From Epiperipatus broadwayi (taxonomy: Eukaryota; Onychophora; Udeonychophora; Euonychophora; Peripatidae): DNA of 64,000 nt. This document shows, piece by piece, positions 11,685-22,654 of this stretch; positions within the stretch are counted from its first letter, which is position 1; every line of letters starts with the position of its first letter. The DNA is taken from the NCBI GenBank assembly GCA_028023455.1, contig JAQFVV010000036.1:7811576-7875575 (forward strand), in the 5' to 3' direction. The position numbers and the translations under genes were made by a program. The notes under the pieces were generated by a model that was not told where the DNA came from, did no database searches, and worked only from the letters and a program-made list of their open reading frames with translations.

Positions 11685-12815
11685 TATACATAGCGATAAT
11701 TAAAAAAAATGATAAATGCTGCTTTCAAAAGATTACTCCGAAATCAGTATTATAATTTTAAAAAATAATATTTAAAAAGTATATTGCTAAATCTGAAATG
11801 GCGGGAATATCACTTTCAATACTATTTCACGGACTATCAACAAATAAAAAACTTAATTAACTTATTTTTAAAAATATTTTACATCTGGCTTTGAATTATC
11901 CCTCTAAGAGTTATAATAATAAATCACAAATCTGAATAATAGACATAGTAATGCATATTACAGTTAGCATTTATTTAAGTAATTTTTTACCAATATTGTA
12001 AGAATTTTAAAAAAATTACCAACTTTCTGGATTGGATGTGTGGTCGTTCGCGCAGGCTAAATTTGGTTCTTCCTAGATCTCTTCATTATTGCAAAAACAA
12101 AAAGCCATCAACAAATTATGGGTTATGCTATTAAGATTTAAGTTTATTTTAAAGAAGACGCCAGCAAAATTAATTTATTCAGGAAATATTGCAGTTTGAT
12201 ATTGTCTCTTTCAAATTTATTTTTAAAACTGTGTACTTGGGTCTCACACAAATTAAACCAGGTATGTGTGACATAAGATAATTTCCAAGAATTGGACTTC
12301 GGGATGTGCTTTTGTCTTACTAAGATAAAAGTATTAAGTTAAGAAATGTAATAATACAAAGCTCAGCTAAACTTTCAAATTAAAAAAAAAACAACTGTAA
12401 ACCAGCTAATGGACTTTTATGCTTCAAGCCTAACATCTTTATGTATATAATCTTATAATAATGTATTTTGATCTATAGTAACATATGTTTATGTGTATGT
12501 GCGCACATCTAATATATTAATGTCTGTATACAGACATATATTAGACATGCGCACATACGTAAACATACGTTATTATATATCAAAGTACATTATTATAAGA
12601 TTATACACGTGGCCTGGGATGGGTTTGAATTTGGAAAACAGGCCTACTATGATACATAGGTAAAATGGAATTTTCAAATCATATGATCACGTGAACACAC
12701 ACCCCTTATAATTCTTTTTTTTTTAAATATTAATGAAAAGCAGGTCTCTTTTTGTTTTTGCAATATTTGCAGAATAAATTACCAAATAATTTTACTTGCG
12801 TCTTCTTGAAAGTGT
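11685..12815 (+). repeat. Repeat D1, right part
   Basis: It continues D1 after E1 and matches D2 at about 49800-50943. Shared blocks include TTTACCAATATT, ACCAACTTTCTGGAT, TTGGTTCTTCCTAGATCTCT, TTCAAATCATATGATCAC and AAATATTAATGAAAAGCAGG. Similarity fades near 12810. No open frame is conserved between the copies. The two copies differ in what sits around 12440-12610: a hairpin here and a different small element in D2. Confidence 0.75.
12446..12606. repeat. 80-bp-arm perfect-centre palindrome (hairpin element)
   Basis: The arms meet with no loop at 12528/12529 (TGTCTGTATACAGACA). They extend about 80 bases each way with few mismatches, ending in TATAATCTTATAATAATG on the left and its complement on the right. 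It is absent from the matching place in D2, so it was added to D1 after the copies separated or replaced local sequence. It could be a foldback MITE. Confidence 0.85.
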
Positions 12816-14382
12816 TAAACTAAAATCTTAAAAGTAATACATTTATCGGCACACACATATTGAAACAATAAGATTCGTATTCGAATCTTAAGTTTCACTT
12901 TTTTTCTTTCGTCTCCCACTCACCGCTCTATCCTACCCAAATTTAAACTTTTTGGTATGGAATTGTGTATATAGCAATATTAAAAATGTATAGATATATG
13001 CAGAATTCACCATAAACATGCACACATTTTGATCTCAAATTTAAGGCAATAAATAAAGATAAATAATAATTTAGATTTCTTCTTTTAGTTATATAAAAAT
13101 ATATAATTTTAACCATTTATTTTGAATTGTAAAATCCATTATTTATTGCTTTGTTTAAATTTCATTTAGTAATAATTTTAGAAATAGATTGTAATATTTA
13201 ATTAAAAGTAAAAATAATCATATGTTCCCTTTTGTATTTGAAATTTTAAAAGCAACAGTCGGTGAGAGATAATAGATTAATTAAAGAAAAATTCCCCAAA
13301 ATGTAATTATAAAATGTAAATGTAAACAATAGAAAGGCAGCTTTCTCTATAATTAAATTTAACAAAAGTGCATTGATTATCCTCAGGGCAGATTAAGTGG
13401 AATCCAAAAATAAACTATAACAAAAATGTAAAAGATAAGATCTAAGAAAGGAGGCCATTTTAGACTTGCTAGGAACTTTCAGTTGAACTTTAGCTTTGCT
13501 CTCGAGCAGTTGAGAGTGTCCAAAGATATATATTGTTTTTACGTGCCACAGTATGTGTGAGTAGAAAGCGCCATTCTCCCCGGGGATGGTCAATTGTTTG
13601 CTGAGAACCTACGCCCATGCCCTCCTTAAAATCAACCAAAGAAGATATCTGCTGCCCCGAACAATTAGAAAACTGCTGCTGCTATTCAAGTAACTAAATC
13701 ACCTAAATACTGTAAAGAACTGCTTATGCTAGCATCATGAACAATTTGCTGCTGATCACTGAATCGGAAAACTTCTCATAAAACAGGTACCTGTATCCAA
13801 ATTCTCTAGAGTACTCTACTAATATCCCGCTATAGCTCATTCATCTTTTTATAACTTATAAACTATAAACTGTAAATTCTCATTTGTAAAATTATAAATT
13901 TAATAATTAATATTATGTAAATATCTTTAATAATCTAGCCTGCCTAACTCTGTCTTTCTTGGGTACGTATTTCTGAAATCTACATCTTATTACATAATTA
14001 TCGCATGCTCATAATTTTCTAAGTATAAATCTATGATCGCTTGAAACAGTGGATGCGTGTCAAATTTTCATTAATATTTACTCTCATAAATAACTTAATA
14101 TTTTCATATAAATCGACACGCATTCAATGCTTCATTTATTGTAATGCAGGGGTCTACTGCTTAGCAAATGGCTGACGTATTAGTTATAATAATCACCCAG
14201 TTTACATATTGTTTATATTTTATTAAATTTTAATTAATAATTCCATAAAATTGCATTTCTTTGAGAGTCGCAAACAGTCTTTATTAAATGTTGATGATGT
14301 AGGGCCGAGTTACAAAATATATTTAAATCTTAACAGAATCGTTTGAACATTATACATGTGTTGCGTTTTAGAGATGCGATAA

Positions 14383-14595
14383 CCCATTACAAGCCTTGAA
14401 TATTCCGGATTCTATGGGGTTGAAATTAACCCCAGTCATCCTACACAAGCAGACATCATAAATGCTCTCATAGGGCTTGACGAAAGTCACGCAGCCAGCA
14501 AGCAATCGTGGCATGAATTACTTGTCCCTGGTTATACTTATGTCATACCTTGTCTCTTTGGGCCTATGGCAAACACCAGCCCGTCATTCTTGTAA
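14383..14595 (+). pseudogene. Orphan coding-like fragment of unknown family
   Basis: Seventy open codons lie between two in-frame TAA stops (14380-14382 and 14593-14595). Base composition is less AT-rich than its surroundings, and amino acid use is protein-like (P, G, H, W, Y and C are present). There is no upstream ATG, so it would be an exon or a fragment. I do not recognise the protein. Chance cannot be excluded at this length. Confidence 0.25.
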
Positions 14596-15471
14596 ACTCA
14601 TTCATGGCTTTGCAGTATCAATATACTGCCACTTCCTATCTTCTTTCTAAACGTACCACGTGTTTATTTTATTAACTTTATTATTCTATGTATAACTCCG
14701 TCCCGACATTAGTGATAATTCACTCTCAAATAAATGTTTGCCCCTAGTTATTAGTAAATATCTTTAATTAAATAAATATATGTCCGCCACTACTATTATA
14801 AATTTTACTTTAGACTCTTGTATTGCAAAAGTATAAATCCCTAAAGGCATGCCTTAGAAATACTTGCTCGAGAATTTTAGGTAGCTAGATTACATCATCA
14901 AATAAATATATTTCTCTTTGTAAACCTAACAGTATCGGAAAATACCGCTACCGAGATCTTAAATATAAAGTATTATTGGTAAAATGATTTCGCATAAATG
15001 TTTCTAAATAAATAAATGTATTTTTTTTAAAATATAACAGTATCGGAAAATTCCGTTACTCAATTTTAAATATTACCAAATATTATTAGTAAATGATTTA
15101 TTATTAAAATGTTTCAATAAATAATGTCAAACTATACATCTGCCGTTACTTCTTTAATTATTTATTCGATACCCATTCCATATAATATTTCCTCGATTCT
15201 GTAATATAAATGTTTAAGATTAATGTTCTGATTGGCTAACTCGAAATAAAATTCTTGATACTCTTGTAACTCCCTAATCACCATGCCTAAAGAAATGTTT
15301 ACTAACGTGGCATCAGATGCATTGTTTCGTAGTTTGAATTGTGGAACCGTTAAACTATGTTCGAACTCAGTACTACGGGTGGCTTCACTACCTAGATGGT
15401 GCTGCCGTTCTGTGTGGTGGTTGGATTCTGCATTATTTTAACAAATTACTGTTTCTGACTGTTACAATATA

Positions 15472-15567
15472 TATATATATGAGTACAAGTTGTGACGTGT
15501 AATATGTTACAGTGCGATTATATTTTTAAATCATTAATTTATTATAAAAAAATTTATAATAAATTTT
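15472..15567 (-). repeat. Short interspersed repeat, copy 1
   Basis: The reverse complement of this segment matches 50553-50650 inside D2: GAGTACAA, TAATATGTTACAGTG, AAATCATTAATTTATTATAA are shared at about 90 percent by eye. The inner end is the near-palindrome TTATTATAAAAAATTTATAA. It is probably a very small MITE or foldback element. Confidence 0.65.
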
Positions 15568-16158
15568 ACTCCTTTTGTTCGACTTGATTTATAAGTAGCA
15601 AAGAAAATGAAAAGATTCAAACAAATGGAAATTTTAGATATAGACATTATTCAAATATTAGATTACAATTCCTCAAACACGTATTAGTTGTATACATTTG
15701 TTTATTATAGGTATACAAGTTTAAAATAGATCGCGTGATGAGGTGACTACATATATAGATAACCAGCGATTGTTTTCTTAACCTTTTACATTATTTACAA
15801 AATTATTAGATTGAAGTATTATAATGACACACAAAAAAATCAATGACAACGGATTCCGTTCATATTTATTACAAAAGGATGTTTCAATGGGCATATTTAA
15901 CATTTTACAGGCAGATTGTATAACAAAACAAATTAACAATATTTTCCTTTTTCATGATTTTCTTTTTTTTTTTACTAAATAATTCAAAAAAATAAAAAAT
16001 AAATAAAAATGTCAAAAGAATTTTAAAGGAAATTTTGGCATTATCACGTGGTTTAAACTGACACAAATGGCCTGCTATTTCGCTGTATTGATTATAAACT
16101 AAATACTAACTGTGATAAAACCCAGTTGCTGAAGCTTTAAACATAAAATTATAAATAT

Positions 16159-16201
16159 AAAGCTGAGCACTTTCAAAGGACGTAAGCCTCCATAATCATA
16201 G
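16159..16201 (-). other. Hammerhead-like core motif in PLE1 3' region
   Basis: On the minus strand, CTATGATTATGGAGGC is followed by GAAAGTGCTCAGCTTT. The layout is UGAU-x-A, stem II, GAAA, stem III (AAG.GCUCA...CUU). Stem II is worn in this copy, with a mismatch and G-U pairs. Compare the better copy at 19809-19852. The catalytic C3 and G8 of a true hammerhead are A and U. Confidence 0.4.
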
Positions 16202-16318
16202 TCCAATACAATATAAAATACAAAATATAAACACTTATCCAAAAGCAAAATGTGTATCTCAAATAAAATATAAACTAAATCTAAAAAAAATAAATACAAA
16301 ATATAACAAAAATAAATA

Positions 16319-16680
16319 TTATAGCGTCCACATTTTAGAAATACTAAAACAAGAATCCTTTTTATTAATAGCATTGGGATTACCAGCTATAAAACAAGCT
16401 TCTTTAATCTTATGCTTTACGTTATTCTTCTCAGTACACATTAATTTTGCCTCCTCTGGTTGACATAGATGTCCAGCCTTATTTTTTTGTTCCACGAACA
16501 CTGAATTACCCAAAGCTTTAGTTTTTGTACGATGATACAAATATTTTTGTTCTGAAACTTTATTTAAAATATTGGTTTTAGTTTCACCATAATAAATAGA
16601 ATGACAATCTTTATGAGGACAATAAACATTATAAACTACATGCTGTGTTAAATTAGATTCAATTTTAAATTTTGAATTGT
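16319..16680 (-). pseudogene. GIY-YIG endonuclease C-terminal part of PLE1
   Basis: The open stretch 16319-16540 reads YHRTKTKALGNSVFVE, then KAGHLCQPEEAKLMC, the His/Cys-rich segment that follows the GIY-YIG core in Penelope endonucleases. It ends ISKMWTL. The preceding bases 16540-16680 give, in broken frames, a VYNVYCPHKDCHSIYYGETK-like segment, the GIY-YIG start. Penelope endonucleases nick DNA so that the RT can prime. PLE2, PLE3 and PLE4 carry the same segment. Confidence 0.8.
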
Positions 16681-16885
16681 TAATCTATTTGTATTTGGAA
16701 GTCAATGAAAAATTATTTGAAAATTCGGAGATAACTTTTTAATGAACCGTTTTACAATAGAATGAATATATGGCAAAACTATGCGATGTTTTTTCATCTT
16801 GTAAGGTTTAAACCGCAAATTATGTAAAAATTTCACAACCTTATTATTAATAATTGAACATTTATGTTCAAGTTTTACTAAGTCC

Positions 16886-17660
16886 TCAATAATGTGCCTC
16901 AAATCTACAAAGAAAGTGGTTTCTATATAAAAACGAATTCAAAGATACCAACTTGTGCACTTGAGGAGAGTATGAATGTGGATGGATTGAACCCCTAACT
17001 TCCATAGATTTCACAAACATACGGTAATCCGAATGATCTGTTCTATGCACAATAATATCTAAATATTTTATTTCCTGTAATGCATCTTCCCAATTTTTCG
17101 TAAGATTTAAACCGGTAGCCTCATGAATACTACTTTGAATCTCCAAAATGATATTTTCTGGAGCCCCAATAAATATGTCATCTACATATCTAGTATATAC
17201 AATATTTGGTACAGAGTTAATAAATGTAGGGATAATTCTATGCTCAAAATGGTCTAAAACTTTACTCGAGAAAATTCCACCTATAGGAAGGCCCATTGGC
17301 CAACCATTTAACATTTGAAAACAACAATCTTTAAATGTAGTCACTAAATTTTTATCCAGCCAAGTTAAAAATCCAACAATGAAATCAACTTTATGAATTG
17401 GAAAGACTTTATCATGTAAAGATAACTTGACTATATCTATTGACTGCTTATGATCAATGGACCCATACAATTTCGTAACACCCTGCGCTGCAGATTTAAA
17501 ATTAGAATTTTAACATTTTTAATAACATCAATAAATTTAAACGATGAATTGACTTTAAACAATCCAAAACCCATAACATCAATCAACCAACGATTAATCA
17601 AAACAGAAGTTTCAAAGTAATGTACACTACCAAAATCCATCATTAAATGCAAAGGTGTAT
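16886..17660 (-). pseudogene. Reverse transcriptase of PLE1
   Basis: The main open part (16886-17470) contains MLNGWPMGLPIGGIFSSKVL, then YTRYVDDIFIGAPE with the YVDD box at 17177-17188, then KYLDIIVHRTDH and VRGSIHPHSYSP. These are the diagnostic Penelope RT blocks, related to telomerase-type RTs. The upstream piece 17437-17652 carries MMDFGSVHYFETSVLINRWL, the RT segment also seen in PLE3 as IDFGGVHYYKAAKIINKW. A frameshift near 17450 separates the two. Catalytic residues are intact. Confidence 0.9.
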
Positions 17661-18440
17661 CTCATTTATGTAATTTAACATTTGCAAAAATTCTTGGAAG
17701 GGAATTCCTCCTCTTTCATCAAAACAAACCTGTTCCTCTTATCTTTCTTGCAAATAATATCATGCTCACACATAAATTGCTTTGTATGCGATACTTATTC
17801 CATTTCAAATTATTATCATTAGGATTTTTATTATTGATAATCTTTGCTATATTACTAATACAAACTTCTCTAAGGGGATTATTTAATAGCAAAGCTTCAA
17901 CATCCACAATCAGCTCAATCTTCAGCTTTGCTTATTGACCTCCAGTATTTTTAGGATCTCATTCTAAAACACTTAATATCCCCCGGAATATTTACACCAG
18001 ACAGATCTACAAATTTATTTTCAACTGTAGATGGCAAAACTATATTTTGCTTATATGCAAGAAACATAACCTGATTTTTAATTCAAATCTTTTAATAAGC
18101 TTATCCTCGTTTTCTGAAATTTGTTCAAAATAAATTGCGGAATAATGCCACATACAGAAACAATAGACCACCTTCTTTTCTCCTTACGTAACATCCTCTT
18201 ACAACTTTTAATAATTGAAACAAGCAGTTGACACTACAATTGTATCTTGATTTTATTAAAATTATAAATAGATCTATCAGTTTTAACTTTGCAATGGTTC
18301 AGGATTATCTTGAATTCTTCACACTTTTTCAAAAATGTTATGTTGTTGAAACATTAATTGACAAACCGATACGCAATATGTGCTTATAAAATATAAAATC
18401 CATAAAATGAAAAGAATGCCTATATATACTCCAACAAAAA
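17660..18440 (-). pseudogene. N-terminal region of PLE1
   Basis: At 17719-17907 the minus strand reads VEALLLNNPLREVCISNIAK, matching in pattern the VADAEAGLEKNPLKDAYIAT stretch of PLE3. Above 17900 the sequence is the Penelope N-terminal region in broken frames, of unknown biochemical role. No start codon can be chosen. The 5' limit is set by the start of PLE2's 3' end at about 18445. Confidence 0.6.
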
Positions 18441-18510
18441 TCAATAAACTAAATACTAACTGTGATAAAAATGCAGTTGCTGAAGCTTTCAACATAAAAT
18501 TACAGATATA

Positions 18511-18552
18511 AAACTGAATGCTTTCGGGGGACTTAAGCTTCCATAATCATAG
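18511..18552 (-). other. Hammerhead-like core motif in PLE2 3' region
   Basis: On the minus strand: CTATGATTATGGAAGCTTAA, then GTCCCCCGAAAGCATTCAG. The GAAA and the stem III pattern (AAGC, five-base loop, GUUU with one G-U pair) are kept. Stem II is partly disrupted. Position 3 is A and position 8 is U. Confidence 0.4.
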
Positions 18553-18665
18553 CTCAATACAATATAAAATATAAACACTTATTCAAAAGCAAAATGTGTA
18601 TCTCAAATGAAATGTAAACTAAATCTAAAATAAATAAATAAAATAATATATAATAAAAATAAATA

Positions 18666-18878
18666 TTATAACATCCACATTTTAAAAATACTAAAAGATG
18701 AATCCTTTCTATTAATAGCATTGGGATTACCAGTTATAAGACAAGCTTCTTTAATCTTATGCTTTACGTCATTCTTCTCAGTACACATTAATTTTTCCTC
18801 CTCTGGTTGACATAGATGTCCAGCCTTATTTTTATGTTCCACAAACACTGAATTACCCAAAGCTTTAGTTTTAGGCAA
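18666..18878 (-). pseudogene. GIY-YIG endonuclease C-terminal part of PLE2
   Basis: The stretch is open from KTKALGNSVFVEHKNKAGHL through EACLITGNPNAINRKDS to a stop at 18666, differing from PLE1 by a handful of residues. It contains the same His/Cys set (H, C, C). It lacks an intact upstream core because the flanking frames are shifted. Confidence 0.75.
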
Positions 18879-19336
18879 TGATACAAATATTTTTGCTCTG
18901 AAACTTTATTTAAAATATTGGTTTTAGTTTCACCATAATAAATAGAATGACAATCTTTATGAGGACAATAAACACTATAAACTACATGCTGTGTTAAATT
19001 AGATTCAATTTTAAATTTTGAATTGTTAATCTATTTGTATTTGGAAGTCAATTAAAAATTACTTGAAAATTCAGAGATAACCTTTTAATGAACCGTTTTG
19101 CAATAGAATGAATATATGGCAAAACTATACGAGGTTTTTCCATCTTGTAAGGTTTAAACCGCAGATTATGTAAAAATTTCACAACCCTATTATTAATAAT
19201 TGAACCTTTATGTCCAAATTTCACTAAGTCCTCAGTAAAACAAATAAGATTTTCTTTCCTATGTGCCTCAAATTTACAGATAGTGGTTTCTATATAAAAA
19301 CGAATTCAAAGATGCCAACTTGTGCACTTGACCAGC

Positions 19337-19570
19337 TTATGAATGCGGATGAATTAAACCTCTAACTTCCATAGGTTTCACAAACATACGGTAGTCCAAA
19401 TGATCATTTGTTCTATGCACAATAATATCTAAATATTTCACTTTTTGTAATGCATCTTTCCAATTTATTGTAAGATTTAAACTGGTAGCCTTATGAATAC
19501 TTCTTTGAATCTCCAAAATGATATTTTCATGAGCCACAGTAAATATATCATCTACATATCTAGTGTATAT
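19337..19570 (-). pseudogene. Reverse transcriptase fragment of PLE2
   Basis: The minus strand reads the YVDD box (19547-19558), then ENIILEIQRSIHKATSLNLT and KYLDIIVHRTND, VKPMEVRGLIHPHS, equivalent to PLE1 16970-17190. The catalytic box is intact, but the domain is cut off upstream at the inverted junction. Confidence 0.8.
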
Positions 19571-19631
19571 ATCTGGTACAGAGTTAATAAATGTAGGGAT
19601 AATTCTATGCTCAAAATGATCTAAAACTATA

Positions 19632-19960
19632 CTATTAATAGAAAGGATTCTTGTTTTAATATTTCTAAAATGTGGACGCTATAATATTTATTTTTATTAT
19701 ATTTTATTTTATATATATATATTTTTTAGATTTAGTTTACATTTTTTTTGAGATAAGCATTTTGCTTTTGAATAAGTGTATATATTTTGTATTTTATATT
19801 GTATAAGGCTATGATTATGGAGACTTAAGTCTCCCAAAAGCACTCAGCTTTATATTTGTAATTTTATGTTTAAAGCTTCAGCAACTGTGTTTTTTTTTTT
19901 TATATCACAGTTAGTATTTAGTTTATTGATTTTTGTTGAAATATATATAGACATTCTTTT
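19632..19960 (+). mobile_element. Inverted 3' end of a PLE1/2-type Penelope element
   Basis: From CTATTAATAGAAAGGATTCT the plus strand matches the reverse complement of 16090-16370, covering the last codons of the endonuclease and the 3' untranslated region. It therefore faces PLE2 in the opposite direction and is fused to the middle of its RT. The same arrangement in a different Penelope family is seen at 58615-59466. It suggests a template switch or twin-priming event during insertion. The outer end lies near TTGATTTTTGTTGAAATAT (about 19945). Confidence 0.85.
19809..19852 (+). other. Hammerhead-like core motif, best stem II copy
   Basis: CTATGATTATGGAGACTTAA is followed by GTCTCC, giving a perfect 6-bp stem II (GGAGAC/GTCTCC) with a UUAA loop. 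Next comes CAAA in place of GAAA, then stem III AAGC/GCTT with loop ACTCA, closed by the U expected at 16.1. No convincing stem I was found. The motif is conserved across the Penelope copies of this window. Confidence 0.45.
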
Positions 19961-22654
19961 TGTTTTGTTTATAGTGGCAGATGTTGATCAAACAATATTT
20001 TTATCTCTTATTAGGGTAGACCTGACTGAAACAGCATACAGTAGTTTATAATTACGTTGCATTTAGACTATGATTACATATCGGTGTATCATCATGCATA
20101 TGGTCTCAGCATTTAAATATTACAGTTTACTATTTCAATAGCTTATAGTAAAATAAAATCATGATTTTAATTAAAAAAATAATAATGTCGAATTAACCCA
20201 GGGTGTAAATAGAATTAGCTACTCGGGTCGAATATTCTCGAAATTAAAGAATCGTTTCTTTATGGCTTATGTAGTAGACAGGCATAAAAATGGAGAACAA
20301 AATTGAGGTAATAACATGAATGCATAAGGCAAATGAAGGCCAATATGAGTTGTTTTACAAGTCACTCGTACTCCTACTGCCACAAAGAAAAAGGGGTTGG
20401 CATGTCCACAATACTGCCAAACAATACCGAATGAAGAGGTAAGGTTTATTGAATGCCATGTCCGGCATACAAATATCATGAAGACTACCTCGCTTATTTT
20501 GCAGCACACAGCAGTATGTCATACCGGGAACACGATTAAAAAAACTTGGCCTTTACAATAGTTCCCTATCTAACACTCTTGGCATTCATTACCAATCCGA
20601 ATAAATAATATATCACAAGAACATATGGATAATTATTATTAGGGAGCCTTAAATAGTCTAATACAGCAAAAAGATCTACCTGTGCAACCAATAAATGTGA
20701 AAGCATTTAATTAAAATACACAGTGAATGATGACTATATATTTACTAGATCACCTCCCCCCCCCTCTTGCATTTTAGTTTCGAAAACCTTGCATGATAAT
20801 GACCGACACTGTTCAGTAGCACTGATATTAGGCCAATTATAATAAATAAAACAAAAGATCTCATTCTAAAATCATTAGTTAACATTAAACCCCATTACTA
20901 ATGAAAATACCTTTTTATCAAATATATCTACTGAAGCAGATGATCTGATGCTCAGATCCTGCTTCACAGCCCACATCCAATCTCCTACCACATAACCGCA
21001 TTCAAACTCGTCCTCACGCACGTATACACATAACCAATAATATATTTCTTTATTCAAGAGTATAAAATAATGTAAACATATGTATTTCAATTTAATATTT
21101 AATGTAATAATAATATTCTCATGTGTATGCGGGCGTAAATAATAAATATATATGTATATTTTAACGTAGGAGATTGCGATTGAATTAATATTATATATAT
21201 ATAAGATATATATGAAACTTACTATTTTTTTCATATATAAGTTTGTCGCCAGAAGTGATGCAATCTTGGTTGTAAGTCTCGAAAAACAATAACCCGGAAG
21301 ACCCTTTTGATTAAAATAGAAGATTACAAATTAGTAATAATAGAATAAACCCATTAGTGGAAATTGTCCACGCTAGCTTGTTTTAAAATCACAAGATGTA
21401 TTTTAAAACAATCGTTCGAGAAACTGATAACAAACTTGCATTCAGATAAGAGTATCCAGCCAAACGTTTCCAAATGAAAGCTAAGTGCTCAAACCGCCTC
21501 AGGTCCAGCAGTAGTTGCCTAGTTACAGTTTCAAAATCAAAAGTATAAATACTGCTGGATTTGAATCCACAAAGAAGAGGAGATAATTAATTAGCCATGC
21601 TGATAAAGATAATCCACACCCGATGCAATTTTGACGCAATGTGTTCTAAATAATAAAATTCGCCTTATCCCTCCGTTCTAATATGCTGATCCCAGGAACG
21701 AAGCTTCCGTACTCCGTGCTACTGAACTATATATATTTTCCAATGAAATGAAGTGCTATCCAAAGTCATCCCGCTATCCTAGATCTAGTGATAATACTGA
21801 CGGACTGATTCCTAATGAAATGCGTTTCACGATAATCAAGGTAAAGAACTCTGACTGCTAATAATTCTTAAAATCCTGCCTTCTCTGTAATGTAATGTGT
21901 ATTTTAAACTCTATATCTTTTAAATGTCTTCAAATATAAATATATATAACTCTATATAACTAATTTATGCTAAGCCTCTTATATAAATGTCTTTTTCTTT
22001 TATTTAAAAGCGGCCAACAATTTTTTATTAATGTTTTTATGTATTTCTATTTAAAGTTAATACCAATAATATTCTAAAATCGCCAGCATATAAATTATTT
22101 TGTTTTCCCCACCCATCATTTACTGGGTAAATAATTTCTAATTGATAAAAACAAGTCTTATTCAGCTTGCCCAGATGCTCGCGATTTTAGAAAATAAATT
22201 AATTACATTTTCATGTTTACTGTTGTAAAACAGATTTGACATCTGTTTTTCCAATTCTCCGTCCTAAATAATGCACTACCCTTTATTTTTCAACTACAAG
22301 TATATATGTGAATTTCATCTTAGCTATTACGTCCACCCTTTTATTTTATAATCAATTAATGTATTTTTTCACAAGAGCATAAGTCAACCAAAACTAAGAT
22401 TTAATGTGTAAAAAAAGTAATGAATAATATTAAGTAATATAATGTAAGGGGGGAGAGGAACCTTAGCTTTTATTCTATATTTATGTGTGTAATTATTATC
22501 CCTGTTTGTTTAAAGTGAAGCCATGTCATTACGCTGAATAGTTCATCATTCGTGGGCAATAAACATGTCCCAAGAACTTTAATGTTAGAAATATATTTGT
22601 GTTTTAGTAATAAGCGTTGAGTGCATAAAGGCCACTATTTTAATATATATCTTC

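Larger units (their letters stand above)
12816..16084. other. AT-rich intergenic stretch, no confident gene
   Basis: No host gene or recognisable transposon protein was seen. It holds AT-rich DNA with a duplicated motif (ACAGTATCGGAAAATACCG near 14930 and ACAGTATCGGAAAATTCCG near 15040), one orphan open stretch (14383-14595) and a small repeat copy at 15472-15567. Confidence 0.5.
16085..18440 (-). mobile_element. PLE1, Penelope-like element with GIY-YIG endonuclease (degenerate)
   Basis: Read from 18440 to 16085, the order is N-terminal region, reverse transcriptase with YVDD, linker, and GIY-YIG-type endonuclease C-terminal part, then a 3' untranslated region. This is the Penelope plan. Several frameshifts break the single ORF. 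A second copy, PLE2, sits immediately upstream head to tail: the 3' end sequence AAACTAAATACTAACTGTGA occurs at about 16097 and again at 18449. Penelope elements are known for tandem and inverted partial copies of this kind. Confidence 0.9.
18445..19631 (-). mobile_element. PLE2, second Penelope-like copy in tandem with PLE1, 5' truncated
   Basis: It has the same family as PLE1 and is very similar over the whole shared length, including the endonuclease part at 18666-18878 (SVFVEHKNKAGHLCQPEEEK) and RT segments up to the YVDD box at 19547-19558. It stops abruptly at about 19631 within the RT, just before the PLE1 block that encodes GWPMGLP. There it is joined to an inverted PLE 3' end. Frames are broken. 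The head-to-tail order with PLE1 is typical of Penelope replication products. Confidence 0.9.

Noticed and set aside
13393-13593. 66-codon minus-strand open frame
   Set aside because: No family resemblance and no supporting context.
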